Below are positions 8,162 to 18,301 of a DNA stretch of 64,000 nt, one piece after another. Positions within the stretch are counted from its first letter, which is position 1, and the number at the start of each line of letters is the position of its first letter. Under the pieces are notes generated by a model. It was not told the origin of the DNA. It was given only the letters and a program-made list of their open reading frames with translations, and did not search any database. A program made the translations under genes and the position numbers. This stretch comes from Francisella endosymbiont of Ornithodoros moubata (GTDB lineage Bacteria > Pseudomonadota > Gammaproteobacteria > Francisellales > Francisellaceae), in the NCBI GenBank assembly GCA_002095075.2, contig LVCE01000002.1, forward strand, positions 62,001-126,000, in the 5' to 3' direction.

Positions 8162-9517
8162 TTGAACAAAAAAATACTATTTCTTGGGGTTGGTGGTATT
8201 GGAGTATCGGCTTTGGCTATTGCAGCTAAAAGGCTTGGTGCTGAGGTTGCTGGTTATGATAGTATCCCAAATAAATTAACAGCGAAACTTGAAGTTTTAG
8301 GAATAGCAATATTTACTAGCCCCAGTGGTATTGATGTTACAAATTATGACATTGTTGTATACTCAAGTGCTATACTTAGTAGTCATCCATTGTTATCACA
8401 AGCTCGAACTTTAGGAATACAGTGTTTACAAAGAGCGATGTTTTTAGCTGTTTTAATGAAAGACTTTAACTATAGTCTCGCGGTTACTGGTACGCATGGC
8501 AAAACAACTACCTCAAGTATTTTGGCAACATTATTCTGTCATTTGGATAAACGTAGTAGTTTTGTTGTTGGTGGAGTTGTTAAATATGCATATTCGAATA
8601 CACAAGTTAATGGTACTGATAAACTAGTTATCGAAGCCGATGAAAGCGATGCTTCATTTCTTTTTCTAAACCCACAGGTGGTGTTAGTTACTAATATTGA
8701 TTTGGATCATATGGTAACTTATAACAACAGTTATCAAAACCTACTTGAGAACTTTGCAAATTTTGTTAGTAAAGAAACTGTAAAGAGTATTTATCTATGT
8801 TCTGATGATAAGGGCTGTAGAGATTTATTAGCTAAATATACTTTTTTAGACAAAAATATTACATGCTATGGTTTTTCTGCCAATACTGATGTACAAATAT
8901 ATGACTATCATATTGTTGATGAAGTTACTTGTTTTAAAATTAGCTATAAAGGGAATAACTTAAGCTTTAAGCTCCAGCTGCCAGGTAGATACAATGTTCA
9001 AAATGCGACAGCTTGTATTATTGCTTGTCTTGATTTAGGGTTTAAATATGAGGATATTAGCGAGGCACTAGTTACAGTCGCTGGAGTAGCAAGACGATTT
9101 GATATCTATACGAAGGTAATCTCAAGGCATCAAGTAACTGTTATTGATGACTATGGACATCATCCTGTTGAGGTAGCTAATAGTTTAAGCGCAGTTAGGG
9201 ACAAATATCCGAATAAGAAAATTATTCATGTTTTTCAGCCACATCGATATACGCGTAATAGAGATTTGATAAAAGATTGGCCAAAGTCTCTTTCATTAGC
9301 AGATCAGCTAATTCTATTGCCGACATACTCAGCAGGTGAACAAGTTATAAAAGATGCACAGAGCCAAGATATTGTTAAAGGATTATCTCGATGTCTACTT
9401 GCTGATAGTTTTGATCATGCAATATACTTTTTAGAAGAGCTTGTTGATGATGATACGGTTGTATTGATCCAAGGTGCAGGAGATGTTACAAACTTAGTGG
9501 AGATGTTAGGTGAATAA
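8162..9517 (+). CDS. murC: UDP-N-acetylmuramate--L-alanine ligase
   Basis: Cytoplasmic Mur ligase that adds L-Ala to UDP-MurNAc using ATP. The 451-residue product has the N-terminal Rossmann motif GVGGIGVSALA, the ATP loop TGTHGKTTT at 109-117, EADESDASF near 170, the DHMVTY region and the C-terminal domain with DDYGHHPVEV and FQPHRYTR. The DESD plus HPVEV pattern fits MurC rather than Mpl. It starts at TTG 8162, preceded by GAAGG. It is away from a dcw cluster. It overlaps rsmI by 8 bases, so the two are probably translationally coupled. Confidence 0.93.
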   Translation: MNKKILFLGVGGIGVSALAIAAKRLGAEVAGYDSIPNKLTAKLEVLGIAIFTSPSGIDVTNYDIVVYSSAILSSHPLLSQARTLGIQCLQRAMFLAVLMKDFNYSLAVTGTHGKTTTSSILATLFCHLDKRSSFVVGGVVKYAYSNTQVNGTDKLVIEADESDASFLFLNPQVVLVTNIDLDHMVTYNNSYQNLLENFANFVSKETVKSIYLCSDDKGCRDLLAKYTFLDKNITCYGFSANTDVQIYDYHIVDEVTCFKISYKGNNLSFKLQLPGRYNVQNATACIIACLDLGFKYEDISEALVTVAGVARRFDIYTKVISRHQVTVIDDYGHHPVEVANSLSAVRDKYPNKKIIHVFQPHRYTRNRDLIKDWPKSLSLADQLILLPTYSAGEQVIKDAQSQDIVKGLSRCLLADSFDHAIYFLEELVDDDTVVLIQGAGDVTNLVEMLGE

Positions 9518-10379
9518 TTTAGAAAAAGCAACACTTTATGTTGTTGCTACACCTATAGGTAATTTAGAGGATATCACTTATCGAGCGTTAAATGTTCTAA
9601 GTAATGTTGATATAATTCTAGCGGAGGATACCCGAGTTACAGAAAAGCTTTTAGCAAGTCTTAATATCCGTAATAATCAGAAGTTAGTTTCGTGCCATGA
9701 TTTTAATGAAGAGTTGCGTGTGCAATATGTCAAGGAGCTTTTTGATGCAGCTAAGACTGTTGCTTTAGTAAGCGATGCAGGTACACCGTTAATTTCTGAT
9801 CCTGGTTATAAGATAGTAGCGAGTTTACGTAAAGAAAACTATAAAGTTGTCCCAATACCAGGAGTCAGTGCAGTGATTACTGCTTTATCAGCAGCGGGTT
9901 TGCCTTCAGATAGTTTTATCTTTAAAGGTTTTTTATCAGCTAAGCAGAGCAAAAGGCAACAACAGATTCGTGAGTTTCAACAAATAAATACAACAGTAAT
10001 ATTATATGAGTCAGTACATAGAATAAACTATCTTTTAGAAGATTTGTTAGAGCTTATGCCTAATGCTAATATTGTTGTAGCAAAAGAGCTTACTAAACAA
10101 TTTGAGAATTTTGTCTTTGGTTCAGTACAACAGATTTATGATTATTTTCAAGCCAATCAAGATACTCTAAGAGGCGAATTTGTTGTAATTATTGACTGTA
10201 ATTTTGACAGTGATGTAAATAATAATAATCTGAAAATAGATGTCGATGAACTTCTAAAAGATCTACTTGATGATATACCTCTTAGCAAAGTTGTAAAATT
10301 AGTTACAAAAATTACTGGAGCTAAGAAAAATCTTGTTTATAAAAAAGCATTAAAGCTCAAAGATGCTAGTTTGTCTTAA
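9510..10379 (+). CDS. rsmI: 16S rRNA 2'-O-methyltransferase RsmI (C1402)
   Basis: Methylates the ribose of 16S C1402 using S-adenosylmethionine. The 289-residue product carries the tetrapyrrole-methylase fold signatures: ATPIGNLEDITYRAL (14-28), AEDTRVTEKLL, SDAGTPLISDPGY, PIPGVSAVITALSAAGLP and FKGFLSAK, then the C-terminal helical tail. Start is GTG 9510, eight bases inside murC. Its 3' end overlaps the tail of a decayed gene on the other strand. Confidence 0.95.
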   Translation: MNNLEKATLYVVATPIGNLEDITYRALNVLSNVDIILAEDTRVTEKLLASLNIRNNQKLVSCHDFNEELRVQYVKELFDAAKTVALVSDAGTPLISDPGYKIVASLRKENYKVVPIPGVSAVITALSAAGLPSDSFIFKGFLSAKQSKRQQQIREFQQINTTVILYESVHRINYLLEDLLELMPNANIVVAKELTKQFENFVFGSVQQIYDYFQANQDTLRGEFVVIIDCNFDSDVNNNNLKIDVDELLKDLLDDIPLSKVVKLVTKITGAKKNLVYKKALKLKDASLS

Positions 10380-10722
10380 ATTTGTTGTTTTCTAGCTTAG
10401 GAGTAAAGAGGGAAACTTTTTTTAAACTATTTGCTCCAGCCATATACCCCATGCAAAAACTTGTCTTATTGCTTATCACTATCTTTGATAGACAAGTTCT
10501 CTGGGTTATTAGAGATTTTGTCATTGAGGCCTTTATAGATTTCAGCTAATGAGTATTTTGCTTGGTACCACTATATAGTTTGCTGTTTAAACTTAGCTGC
10601 TACTGTCGCACCTTTGTTATACTAGCTAGTAGTTTGAGTATTTGTTTGCGAGCAAATTCCTAATGAAGAAACTAGTAGAAAAAGTACTGTAACTAATAAA
10701 TTGTTAAAAATCTTATTAGCAT
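10366..10722 (-). pseudogene. Broken small exported protein gene
   Basis: ATG 10722 follows AAAGGAG at good spacing. The frame stops after nine codons; one base out of phase, it continues as a signal peptide (LLVTVLFLLVSSLGICSQTN). Further on are KGATVAAKFKQQT, AKYSLAEIYKGLNDK and, in another frame, GYMAGANSLKKVSLFTPKLE, ending at 10366 inside the 3' end of rsmI. Multiple stops show that it is dead. The intact ancestor would have been a periplasmic or lipid-anchored protein of about 115 residues. Family unknown. Confidence 0.5.
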
Positions 10723-10801
10723 AAGGAAAATACTCCTTTATGTTAAATAATTATTTTGTTGCTATACTCTAATAAACACAAATTTAAAAAAAGAATACTC
10801 T

Positions 10802-11365
10802 ATGTTACAGCGTGGATTGTATACCTTAAAAGAGATGCTTAAGCATCGTAAAGAACTGCACGGATTATCACAAGGATACCGTATTGATAGTATTATAAAA
10901 CTATCGGCTAATTTGCTAAAGCAACAAGGAATTAACTATTTAGCACTAGACTTTGATGGTGTTTTAGCAAGTCATGGTAAGTCTGAAATGCATCCTGAGG
11001 TTATGCTTTGGCTTAAGGATTTTGTTACTGAATTTCCCCAAGAGAGAATATTTATCCTTTCAAATAAACCAACCCAAGCTAGGCTCGAGTATTTTAATGC
11101 TAATTTTCCTAAAATTAGGTTTATTGCTGGAGTAGCAAAAAAACCATATCCAGAAGGACTTAATAAAATAATTCAACTAGTGGATTGTCAAGCAAAAGAG
11201 TTGGCTCTTGTTGATGATAGACTACTTACAGGTTGTCTGGCGTGCTTAATTACTGGTTGCTATCCAATACTCGTCACTAAACCTTATATAGATACAGATA
11301 ACTATACTAAGAAGAAAAAATTTTTTAAATTTTTGCGTTATAGTGAACAAAAAATCTTTCTATAA
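10802..11365 (+). CDS. HAD-superfamily phosphatase, YqeG-like
   Basis: A 187-residue HAD hydrolase. It has motif I DFDGVL with the nucleophile Asp50 and acid Asp52, motif II SNKPTQARL near 94, a Lys in KKPYPEGL for motif III, and motif IV VDDRLLTG near 138. The order and the short cap fit subfamily IIIA, such as YqeG of Firmicutes. Substrate unknown. It stands alone between two broken genes, with ATG 10802 chosen because no earlier in-frame start exists near a ribosome site. Confidence 0.8.
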   Translation: MLQRGLYTLKEMLKHRKELHGLSQGYRIDSIIKLSANLLKQQGINYLALDFDGVLASHGKSEMHPEVMLWLKDFVTEFPQERIFILSNKPTQARLEYFNANFPKIRFIAGVAKKPYPEGLNKIIQLVDCQAKELALVDDRLLTGCLACLITGCYPILVTKPYIDTDNYTKKKKFFKFLRYSEQKIFL

Positions 11366-11429
11366 ATTTTAATCTCTAGTATTTTATTTGATTATTACTT
11401 GACATTAATTAACAGCTTTAAATTTATTT

Positions 11430-12022
11430 ATGAAAAAAAGTATTCTAGTAGTAATCTTGTTATCACTGTGGAGTAATGCTTTTGCAAGTTATACATTCAC
11501 ACAAACATTTTTTAGTTCTTACGATCGTTTATTAGATAGCAATTTTGCCTATAAAAATGATGATTATCGTGATGATGCTAAGATAGAGAAATATAACCGT
11601 AAATTTAGCAAAGATGACTCAGATAACTATAATTGTGCCTTTGATGGTTCTGGTCAAATAAGATGTGGTGATTATAAAATAAAAAACCTCAATATAGTAA
11701 TACTGATGTAATCAAAAAAGTAAAAGCACATTATAAAAAATTACAAGATATTAAAAACGTTACCAAAGGTGATGATTTTAATTGTGCTCTAGATGATAAA
11801 GATGATGTATATTGCTGGGGTAGTAATAGCGAGGTTAGCAATGGTGAGAAAGGACATTTTACGACACCGCAGAAAGTCAAAACTGATATCCAGTTTAGTA
11901 GACTAAGCATGGCAAGAACCTACACTTGTGGTGTAGCTAAGCAAACAAACCAAGTTTACTGTTGAGGTAAAAGTAAAAAGGGTCAGGCTAATCTTGACTC
12001 TACAGTACCTGTTAAGATATAA
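11430..12022 (+). pseudogene. RCC1-repeat-like exported protein, broken
   Basis: ATG 11430 begins a clear signal peptide (MKKSILVVILLSLWSNAFAS). The frame holds to about 11680, where the AAAATAAAAAAC region shifts it. Reading resumes with two repeats of RCC1 or regulator-of-condensation type: NCALDDKDDVYCWGSNSEVSNG and TCGVAKQTNQVYC followed by TGA where Trp is expected, then GKSKKGQANL to a stop at 12022. The C-x-W-G pattern per repeat supports a beta-propeller-like secreted protein. One frameshift and one nonsense change make it inactive. Confidence 0.65.
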
Positions 12023-13957
12023 GCAATTATTCAAGATTCTAAGCAATTCCTTACAAACTCTAGAAAATCAAAAATATTAGATGAGATTATTAATCAATTT
12101 GAGAATTGTGAAGAATTTATCATAAGTGTTGCTTTTGTTACCTTTAGTGGAGTTGTGTATCTTAGAGATATTACGCCAGCTAAGAGCTAAAGGTATAAAA
12201 GGTAAAATTCTCACAGGTTGTTATTTAAATTTTACCGAACCAAAAGCGCTTGAAAAACTCCTTGAGTTTGACAATATTGAGTTAAAAGTCCTTAATGATG
12301 AAAACTTTCATGCTAAAAGCTTCTTTTTTCGTAGTAAAGATAGTTGGCAGATAATTCTAGGTAGCTCAAATCTAACTCAATCCGCTCTTACAATTAATAA
12401 TGAATGGAATTTGCTTTTTAAGACAACTTTAACTGATATAACAACACAACAAATTCTTGCAGAGTTTGATTATCTTTTTGCTAAAGCGAAATATCCTAGC
12501 GATATCTTGGATGAGTATATTCATATATATCAGCGTGCTAGTAAGTTAGCTAGTATAAGTATTGATTGTATAAGTCCTAGAATACAGCCAAATAAAATTC
12601 AACATAAGGCTCTTGAGAGTTTACAGCAGTTAAGAGATAGCGGCAAAAATAAAGCGTTAATAATCAGTGCTACTGGTACTGGTAAGACTTTTTTAAGTGC
12701 CTTTGATGTCGCAAGAATAAAATCAAAAAGATGTTTATTTATAGTGCATCGTACAAATATCACTATAAAAGCAAAAGAGACTTTTGCTAAAGTTATTAGC
12801 AATAAAACTTTAGGCTTGTATACAGGTTATAATAAAACTTCGGCAGAGTATTTATTTGCCACAGTACAGACACTTAAAAATCCCAAAGTTTTGACTAATT
12901 TTAAAAGCCAAGAATTTGAGTATATCATCATAGATGAAGTTCATCACGCCGAAGCTGAAAGTTACAAAAAAGTTTAGCACACTTTGAGCCAAAATTTTTG
13001 CTTGGAATGACAGCTACTCCAGAGCGTAGTGATGCTGCTGATATATTTAAACTATTTGATTACAATATAGCTTATGAAATTAGACTTCATCAAGCCCTAG
13101 AGCAAGATTTACTATACCCGTTTCATTATTTTGCTGTTGAAGATTTGTATCTTGAGTCCGAAGAGATTTTAGCTAAAAACTTTGCTAAATTGGTTAGTGA
13201 TGCCCGTATTGAGCATATTGTCGAAAAGATCAATTTTTATGGTTATAGTGGTCAATCTAGATTGGCACTAATGTTTGTGAGTAATGTAGATGAGGCAAAA
13301 GAACTTGCTACTAAACTTAGTGATAAAGGCATAAAGGCTAAAGCCTTATCAAGTCAAGATTCTGAGCAGGTGCGCCAAACAACTATAGCACAGCTTGAGA
13401 GTGGTGAGCTTGAGATTATTGTGACAGTTGATATTTTTAATGAAGGAGTTGATATCCCGTGTATTAATCAAATTATTCTGCTAAGACCAACTCAAAGTGC
13501 CATAGTCTATATCCAGCAACTAGGAAGAGGTTTGCGTAAATATCAAGATAAGAAATTTGTTGTGATTCTTGACTTTATCGCAAACTATACTACTAACTTT
13601 CTCATCGCTGTAGCTTTAAGTGGTGATAATAGTTATGATAAAGATGAGCATAAAAAGTTTGGTGTATATGATAATAAATTTCTCTCACAACAGGCTTTTT
13701 CATATTATTCTAAAGCGGCAAAAACACTTGATGATCCTTTAGAAAAAGCACTTGCTGAAAATAGCTATCAAAGTTATATTTTTGCTAGAGTAAATAAGCA
13801 GGATAGTTATTTTTTTCTAGGTTTGGTATCTAAGTGCTTAGAGGCTAAAGAGTTAAATGCTAGCAAAAAACTTGTCAGTTATGTCTTTGAGCTACAAAAG
13901 CCAATCCCTAAACAAATTTGGCGATATTTTACGACAATCTATAAAAATAAATTTTGA
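12023..13957 (+). pseudogene. PLD-like nuclease plus SF2 helicase, broken
   Basis: Remains of a multidomain protein. The first piece (IIQDSKQFLTNSRKS..., from 12023) has lost its start and shifts frame near 12140. The second (to 12976) has a phospholipase D-like domain, with HAKSFFF and the following GSSNLTQSAL, then helicase motifs I (SATGTGKTF) and II (DEVHHAE). After a shift at about 12975, the third piece has MTATPER, EGVDIP and QLGRGLR (motif VI) and ends at 13957. PLD-helicase fusions of this type usually continue with a DUF3427-like tail that I do not see. Such proteins occur in defence and mobile contexts; function here is lost. Confidence 0.75.
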
Positions 13958-13987
13958 TGTTTAATTAAATGCTTTTTTATTTTTGTT

Positions 13988-13996
13988 TGCTATAAT
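13988..13996 (+). promoter_or_regulatory. Extended -10 promoter of the usp gene
   Basis: TGCTATAAT, an extended -10 identical to the one before aroE, lies about 37 bases upstream of the usp ATG. Confidence 0.5.
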
Positions 13997-14032
13997 GGAA
14001 ATTAGAAAGAAGAATAAGTTGGGTGAATTCTA

Positions 14033-14863
14033 ATGGCGTACAAAAAGATTTTATTAGCAGTAAATGTTTATGAAAGTGCTGATATCGTGATTAATTCAGC
14101 GGTAGATTTTTCTAAAAAGAATAATACTCAAATTTTAAAAGTTGTCACAGTTATTGATTGTGTTGCTCCGTTTATGCCATCAATCGTTGATTTTCAGCAC
14201 TCTATTGAACAAGAAGCAAAAGAAGCTTTAGACAAACTAGTTACTAAAATCTCTGGAATTAAAGTTGAACATGAAGTACTAGTTGGTAACCCAGCTGCAG
14301 AAATAGTTGCTTATGCAGAAGAAAGTGGCTGTGATGTTATCGTTTTAGGGTCTCATGCTACTCATGGTGTTAACCTACTTTTAGGGTCTGTAGCTAATGC
14401 AGTATTGCATAAGGCTAAGTGTGATGTGCTAACTGTAAGAGTTAGTGATGATGAAAATGCAGATAGCAAAGCACATAATTACAAAAGTCTGCTTGTGCCG
14501 ACTGATCTTGAAAATGACTCTTGTGTTGTTGTTAATAAAGCAAAAGATGTTGCCAAGCTATATGGTGCAAAAATTGATACTGCTTTTGTGATACCAAACG
14601 ACAGTATTTCATTAATGACGACTGATAAGGTTGAGAGTGCGCTTAAGAAATTTGCTGAGAAAAATGCTATAACTGGTGAAAAATCAGTAATGATTGGTGG
14701 TATCTCAAATAGTTTATTAGAAAAAGCAGCAGAAAATAAAAATGATCTAATTGTTGTTGGAAGTCACAGAAGAAGCGCTATCGGTAGATTTTTCTTAGGT
14801 TCAACGGCAAATAGTATTTTGCATGAAGCAAATGTTGATGTTTTAGTTGTAAGACTTAAGTAA
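14033..14863 (+). CDS. Universal stress protein, two tandem Usp domains
   Basis: The 276-residue cytoplasmic protein has two UspA folds (about 1-145 and 150-276). Each ends with the ATP-binding G-x2-G-x9-G-S/T pattern: GSHATHGVNLLLGSVANAVL and GSHRRSAIGRFFLGSTANSI, followed by a V-L-x-V-R strand. Tandem Usp proteins of this size resemble the UspE class. Both nucleotide loops are intact. A decayed transporter begins only four bases after its stop, so a deletion probably brought the two together. Start ATG 14033. Confidence 0.92.
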   Translation: MAYKKILLAVNVYESADIVINSAVDFSKKNNTQILKVVTVIDCVAPFMPSIVDFQHSIEQEAKEALDKLVTKISGIKVEHEVLVGNPAAEIVAYAEESGCDVIVLGSHATHGVNLLLGSVANAVLHKAKCDVLTVRVSDDENADSKAHNYKSLLVPTDLENDSCVVVNKAKDVAKLYGAKIDTAFVIPNDSISLMTTDKVESALKKFAEKNAITGEKSVMIGGISNSLLEKAAENKNDLIVVGSHRRSAIGRFFLGSTANSILHEANVDVLVVRLK

Positions 14864-14866
14864 ATA

Positions 14867-15926
14867 GCATTTTGTGCCTTCGCTACTGAATTTCTAGCAC
14901 GCCCATTAGGAGGTATAATGTTTGGTTATATTAGCGATAAAAAAGTCGCTCTACTACCCTTAGCATTAGAAGCATTTTTTATGAGGTGTCTACTGTTTGT
15001 ATGGCATTATTACCATCATATGCGGCTATAGGCATATTAGCACCATTATTATTTGTGGTATTAGAATATTACAAGGTATCGTAATAGGTGGATAAATATA
15101 GTGGTTCGGTTGTTATCTTAGTAGAAGCTGAATCTACACTGTATGCTAAGGTCAAAGCTGGTGTTAATGTCATTACTAGTGCCTTCGGCTGGATCTTATT
15201 AGCAATAGCGACTTTCCAAGTTATTAGGTACTTTATACCTAACCAAGCTATGGTAAGTGGTGGTTGGCATATGCTTTTTGGTATAGTAATTATACTGTGG
15301 TGTTATCGTTTTTCATTAAGCATAGTAGTGATGAGAAAAAGACAAAAAAATCTGATATTAGCTTAACAAAAATTATAATCAAAAATTATAAAAGCTTTAG
15401 TTTATATGATTCTGCTGTGTTTTTCTGGTGCTGTCGTTGCTTATTTTCAGATCACAATTTTGCCGAATATCATCAAGCAAACTCTAAAACAATTGGATGT
15501 TAATGTTGCAATATTTACAACTATTAGCATTATAATGTTTATCATTACATGCAGTATTGCTGCAAGACTGACAAAGTACTTCAAAATAAAAACTATTACA
15601 GCTTTTGGTTTAGTTTTGATGGTAGTACTATCATTAGCAATGTATGCTTTATGATAAAGCAAATAATGATTTATTAATAGTTTTCTTTGTAGTGATGGGA
15701 CGATATTTGGTATATATTTATGGCAATATTATGGTGCTATTTACGGAGTGCTTACCCAAAGAAATTCGCTATACAGGCTTTGTTTTAGCTTATAATATTG
15801 ATTTTGGTGTTTTTGGGGGTCTAATTGTCATTCTTATGCTTTTTCCTTGCTAAAGCTATATCTGACTACTTGGCGGTTGGAATAATATCTATCAGTGCAA
15901 TAGTTGGACTAATAACAATTATATAA
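14867..15926 (+). pseudogene. MHS-family (ProP-like) MFS transporter, N-terminus deleted and frames broken
   Basis: Right after usp, translated sense begins abruptly as CAFATEFLARPLGGIMFGYISD, the end of the first TM pair and the MFS loop motif (RPLGG..FG...D). It continues through GEYSGSVVILVE (from about 15092, after a shift and a GGATAA-type break), several hydrophobic segments in three frames, and SDYLAVGIISISAIVGLITI to a stop at 15926. The first 60-70 residues are missing. The motif set fits the metabolite:H+ symporter family. It lies directly upstream of the decayed pxpBAC genes and probably served them. Confidence 0.75.
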
Positions 15927-16008
15927 GTTTGATGCCAGAAAACCTTAAAAATTCGCTAATAAATGGCAAATAACTTTAAATAACTAACTATTTCGTAAGG
16001 TACTATTT

Positions 16009-16550
16009 ATGAATCATTACTTTTTAAATGAAAGTTCTTTTATCTATAATATTAGTAACAAATTGTGTTTAGAGGATAACCTTAAAATTTTAAATATTTA
16101 CCAGTATTTTAGTAAAGATACTAGTTTTTGTCGTAAGTTTGCTATTTACGATATTGTTCCAGCATATAACTCGATAGTTTTTCACTTTGACAATCAGGAT
16201 ATTTATGATTTGGAAAGAGCTATTTTAGCTAAAATTAGAAATATATATCTTAGTGCTAGTATCGATGCAAAAAGACATTATATCGATATCAGTTATACTG
16301 GAGCGGATTTGCACAGTGCAGCTGAAATACTTGGTTTAGATATTTACTAGGGTTAGATCAAAGCTTAAGCTTGCCGCGTTTAGCGACACCACGAACTAGA
16401 ATTGATGTAGGCTCAGTTGCAATTGGTGGCTTGCAAACTACAATTTTTCCAGAGCAGTCTCCAAGTGACTGGAATATTATTAGAATATCTGATTTCAAAG
16501 ATTTTGCTAAATTTAGTGCTGGCGATAAAATAATTTTTAGGAATAAATAA
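16009..16550 (+). pseudogene. pxpB: 5-oxoprolinase subunit B (PxpB/KipI), broken
   Basis: ATG 16009 opens a 113-codon piece with features of the KipI/allophanate hydrolase subunit 1 family (IDISYTGADLHSAAEIL is the usual Y-G-DL-A-A block). Part of the middle is deleted. A second piece, starting near 16353, reads LPRLATPRTRIDVGSVAIGG and TTIFPEQSPSDWNIIR, the family's cyclophilin-like active-site region, ending at TAA 16550. PxpB with PxpC forms the ATP-dependent 5-oxoproline cleaving unit. Frames of the two pieces differ, so the product is lost. Confidence 0.8.
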
Positions 16551-17248
16551 TGCTTTTAAATAAACTGTGATTTAGGTGAGTGAGATGTTGTACATCCAAT
16601 TGATGATAAACTTGTTGATTATATAGATATATCAAATATAGCTTGTGGTAGGCACGGAGGAGATAAAGGCAAGTGTTGATGACTATGTAAACTTTGTAGA
16701 GAGAAAAATGTCAAGATTGTAGCCCATATCTCATACCAAGACAAAGAAAATTTCGGTAGAAAAGTGATTGATATTAATCATGTTACTTTATGTGAATCTT
16801 TTGATGAACAATTTGCGTTATTTGATAGTAAGATTAAGGCTATAAAGCCATATAGAGCTTTATATAATCAGTTAAATGTTAAACAAAAACTAGCAAAAAC
16901 CTTCATAGAGTAGTGTATTAAGAATGATGTAGATGAACTGGTTGTTAGTCCTTTTAGTGTGGTCAGAGAATATGCCAAAGAAAAAGGTATAAAAACTATT
17001 AATGAGAGTTTTACAGAAAGAGGTTATATGGCTTGATAATGATAATAATCCGATGCTAATACCTCGAGGTTAGACAAATGCTGAGATTGATTATGTGCAA
17101 TTAGCTGTAGAGCAGTATAATCAGCTCAAACAAGGATTTATCAAAATTGCTGATGAGAAGGTTTATTTTTAAATCTCAAATTATATACATATCAGATAGC
17201 AATATAGCCTTAGAATTAGCACAGCAGTTGTATAAAAATAAAGGTTAA
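16550..17248 (+). pseudogene. pxpA: 5-oxoprolinase subunit A (PxpA/LamB-YcsF), broken
   Basis: The ATG overlaps the pxpB stop (TAATG). Read across at least five stops and shifts, the sequence gives CDLGE, DKLVDYIDISNIACG with a following H-x-G-D, KIVAHISYQDKENFGRK, KAIKPYRALYNQL, LVVSPFSVVREYAKEKGI and NPMLIPRG, ending at 17248. These are the LamB/YcsF blocks in the correct order (compare CDLGE, NIACGFHAGD, GAHPSYPD..FGR). The gene is dead. Confidence 0.8.
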
Positions 17249-17252
17249 GTTT

Positions 17253-18056
17253 ATGCAAGATATTTTCTCAACTAAGGGTGGTTTGGTCTTTGCTGTTTCA
17301 CTACGTCAATATGGCTCACAAGATAAAGGGTATATCACCCCCCCCACCGTGCTCAATCAGCTTAGTTTTATTATAGCTTATAATCTTGATGATAAGCCTA
17401 GTAATTTCCAAGCTATTGAGATGATCTATCCAGCAGAAATTACAGCTAACCAAGACGCTTTAGTTTGCTTATATAGCGCTAGCTATGAAGACAACTTGTA
17501 TAGATTTCCATACAAAAGTGAGCTACAACCAAGTTTTCGTGCTTAACAAAGGGCATAAGCTAGAGTTTAAAGGTATAAAGAAAGTTTTTCATACGTTTAT
17601 TTTAGCAGTTAAAGCCGAGTCACAAATACAAAAGACAAGATCACCACAACTTACAAGTTATATAAGTGAGGTTTATAGTAATAATCTAATAAAAGTGTTC
17701 AAGGGTCCAGAGTACAATATTCTCAAAGATAATTCTTTTTTCGAAAACTCTTGGACAATTTCAGCAAACTCTAGTCAAATAGGCTTATCTTTAGAAGGTG
17801 TTGCTCTTGATGCACAAAAGATAGAAATGATCTCCCAACCTGTAACAGACGGTACAATAAAATTAGCTCCAATTTCCAATAGTGTTGTTGCGACATCGTC
17901 AAACTGTAAGGAGGCTATCCGCGTATAGAAAATGTTATCGCAGCAGATATTAACAAACTGTTATAATTTGCGCCTAATACTAAAATTAAGTTTAAACTAG
18001 TAAGTTTAGAAGAGGCAGTAAGAGAAAATACTAGAGTAAAGCAACTTATTGAGTAA
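17253..18056 (+). pseudogene. pxpC: 5-oxoprolinase subunit C (PxpC, biotin-dependent carboxylase-like), broken
   Basis: Starts MQDIFSTKGGLVFAVSLRQYGSQDKG. This resembles the family opening (a short strand followed by V..P G..T.VQD.GR..Y) but is eroded. A frame change near 17500 leads to KGHKLEFKGIKKVFHTFILAVKAE and TSYISEVYSNNLIKVFKGPEY, then SFFENSWTISANSSQIGLSLEG (the usual F....W.......RMG.RL.G block). Another break near 17920 precedes VIAADINKL and SLEEAVREN, with a stop at 18056. It completes the decayed pxpBAC set. Confidence 0.8.
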
Positions 18057-18301
18057 ATGTTTTTCACTAAAAAACTTTAAATAGTTGCTTTTTTACTTTA
18101 AAATGTACGACTTTTTATAAAAAAACGCTAAATTTAGGGTTAAGAGGGTAGATTATTATTTTAGATTGATGTATAAAAGCAATATTTTTTAAAATATTTT
18201 TTTAAAATGATTTCTTGTTGTTATTCTTTATTTTTTTGTTATAAACTTTAAACTGTTAACATACTCAAAAAATATAATTAAGTAGTTAGGAGATTATATA
18301 A

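Noticed and set aside
8162-9517. Call as Mpl (murein peptide ligase) rather than MurC
   Set aside because: The length and the D-E-S-D and H-P-V-E-V blocks fit MurC, and no other murC is in the window.
18160-18230. Short AAAATATTTTTT repeats before the DUF47 gene as a CRISPR-like or regulatory repeat
   Set aside because: Simple AT-rich sequence without regular spacing or unique spacers.
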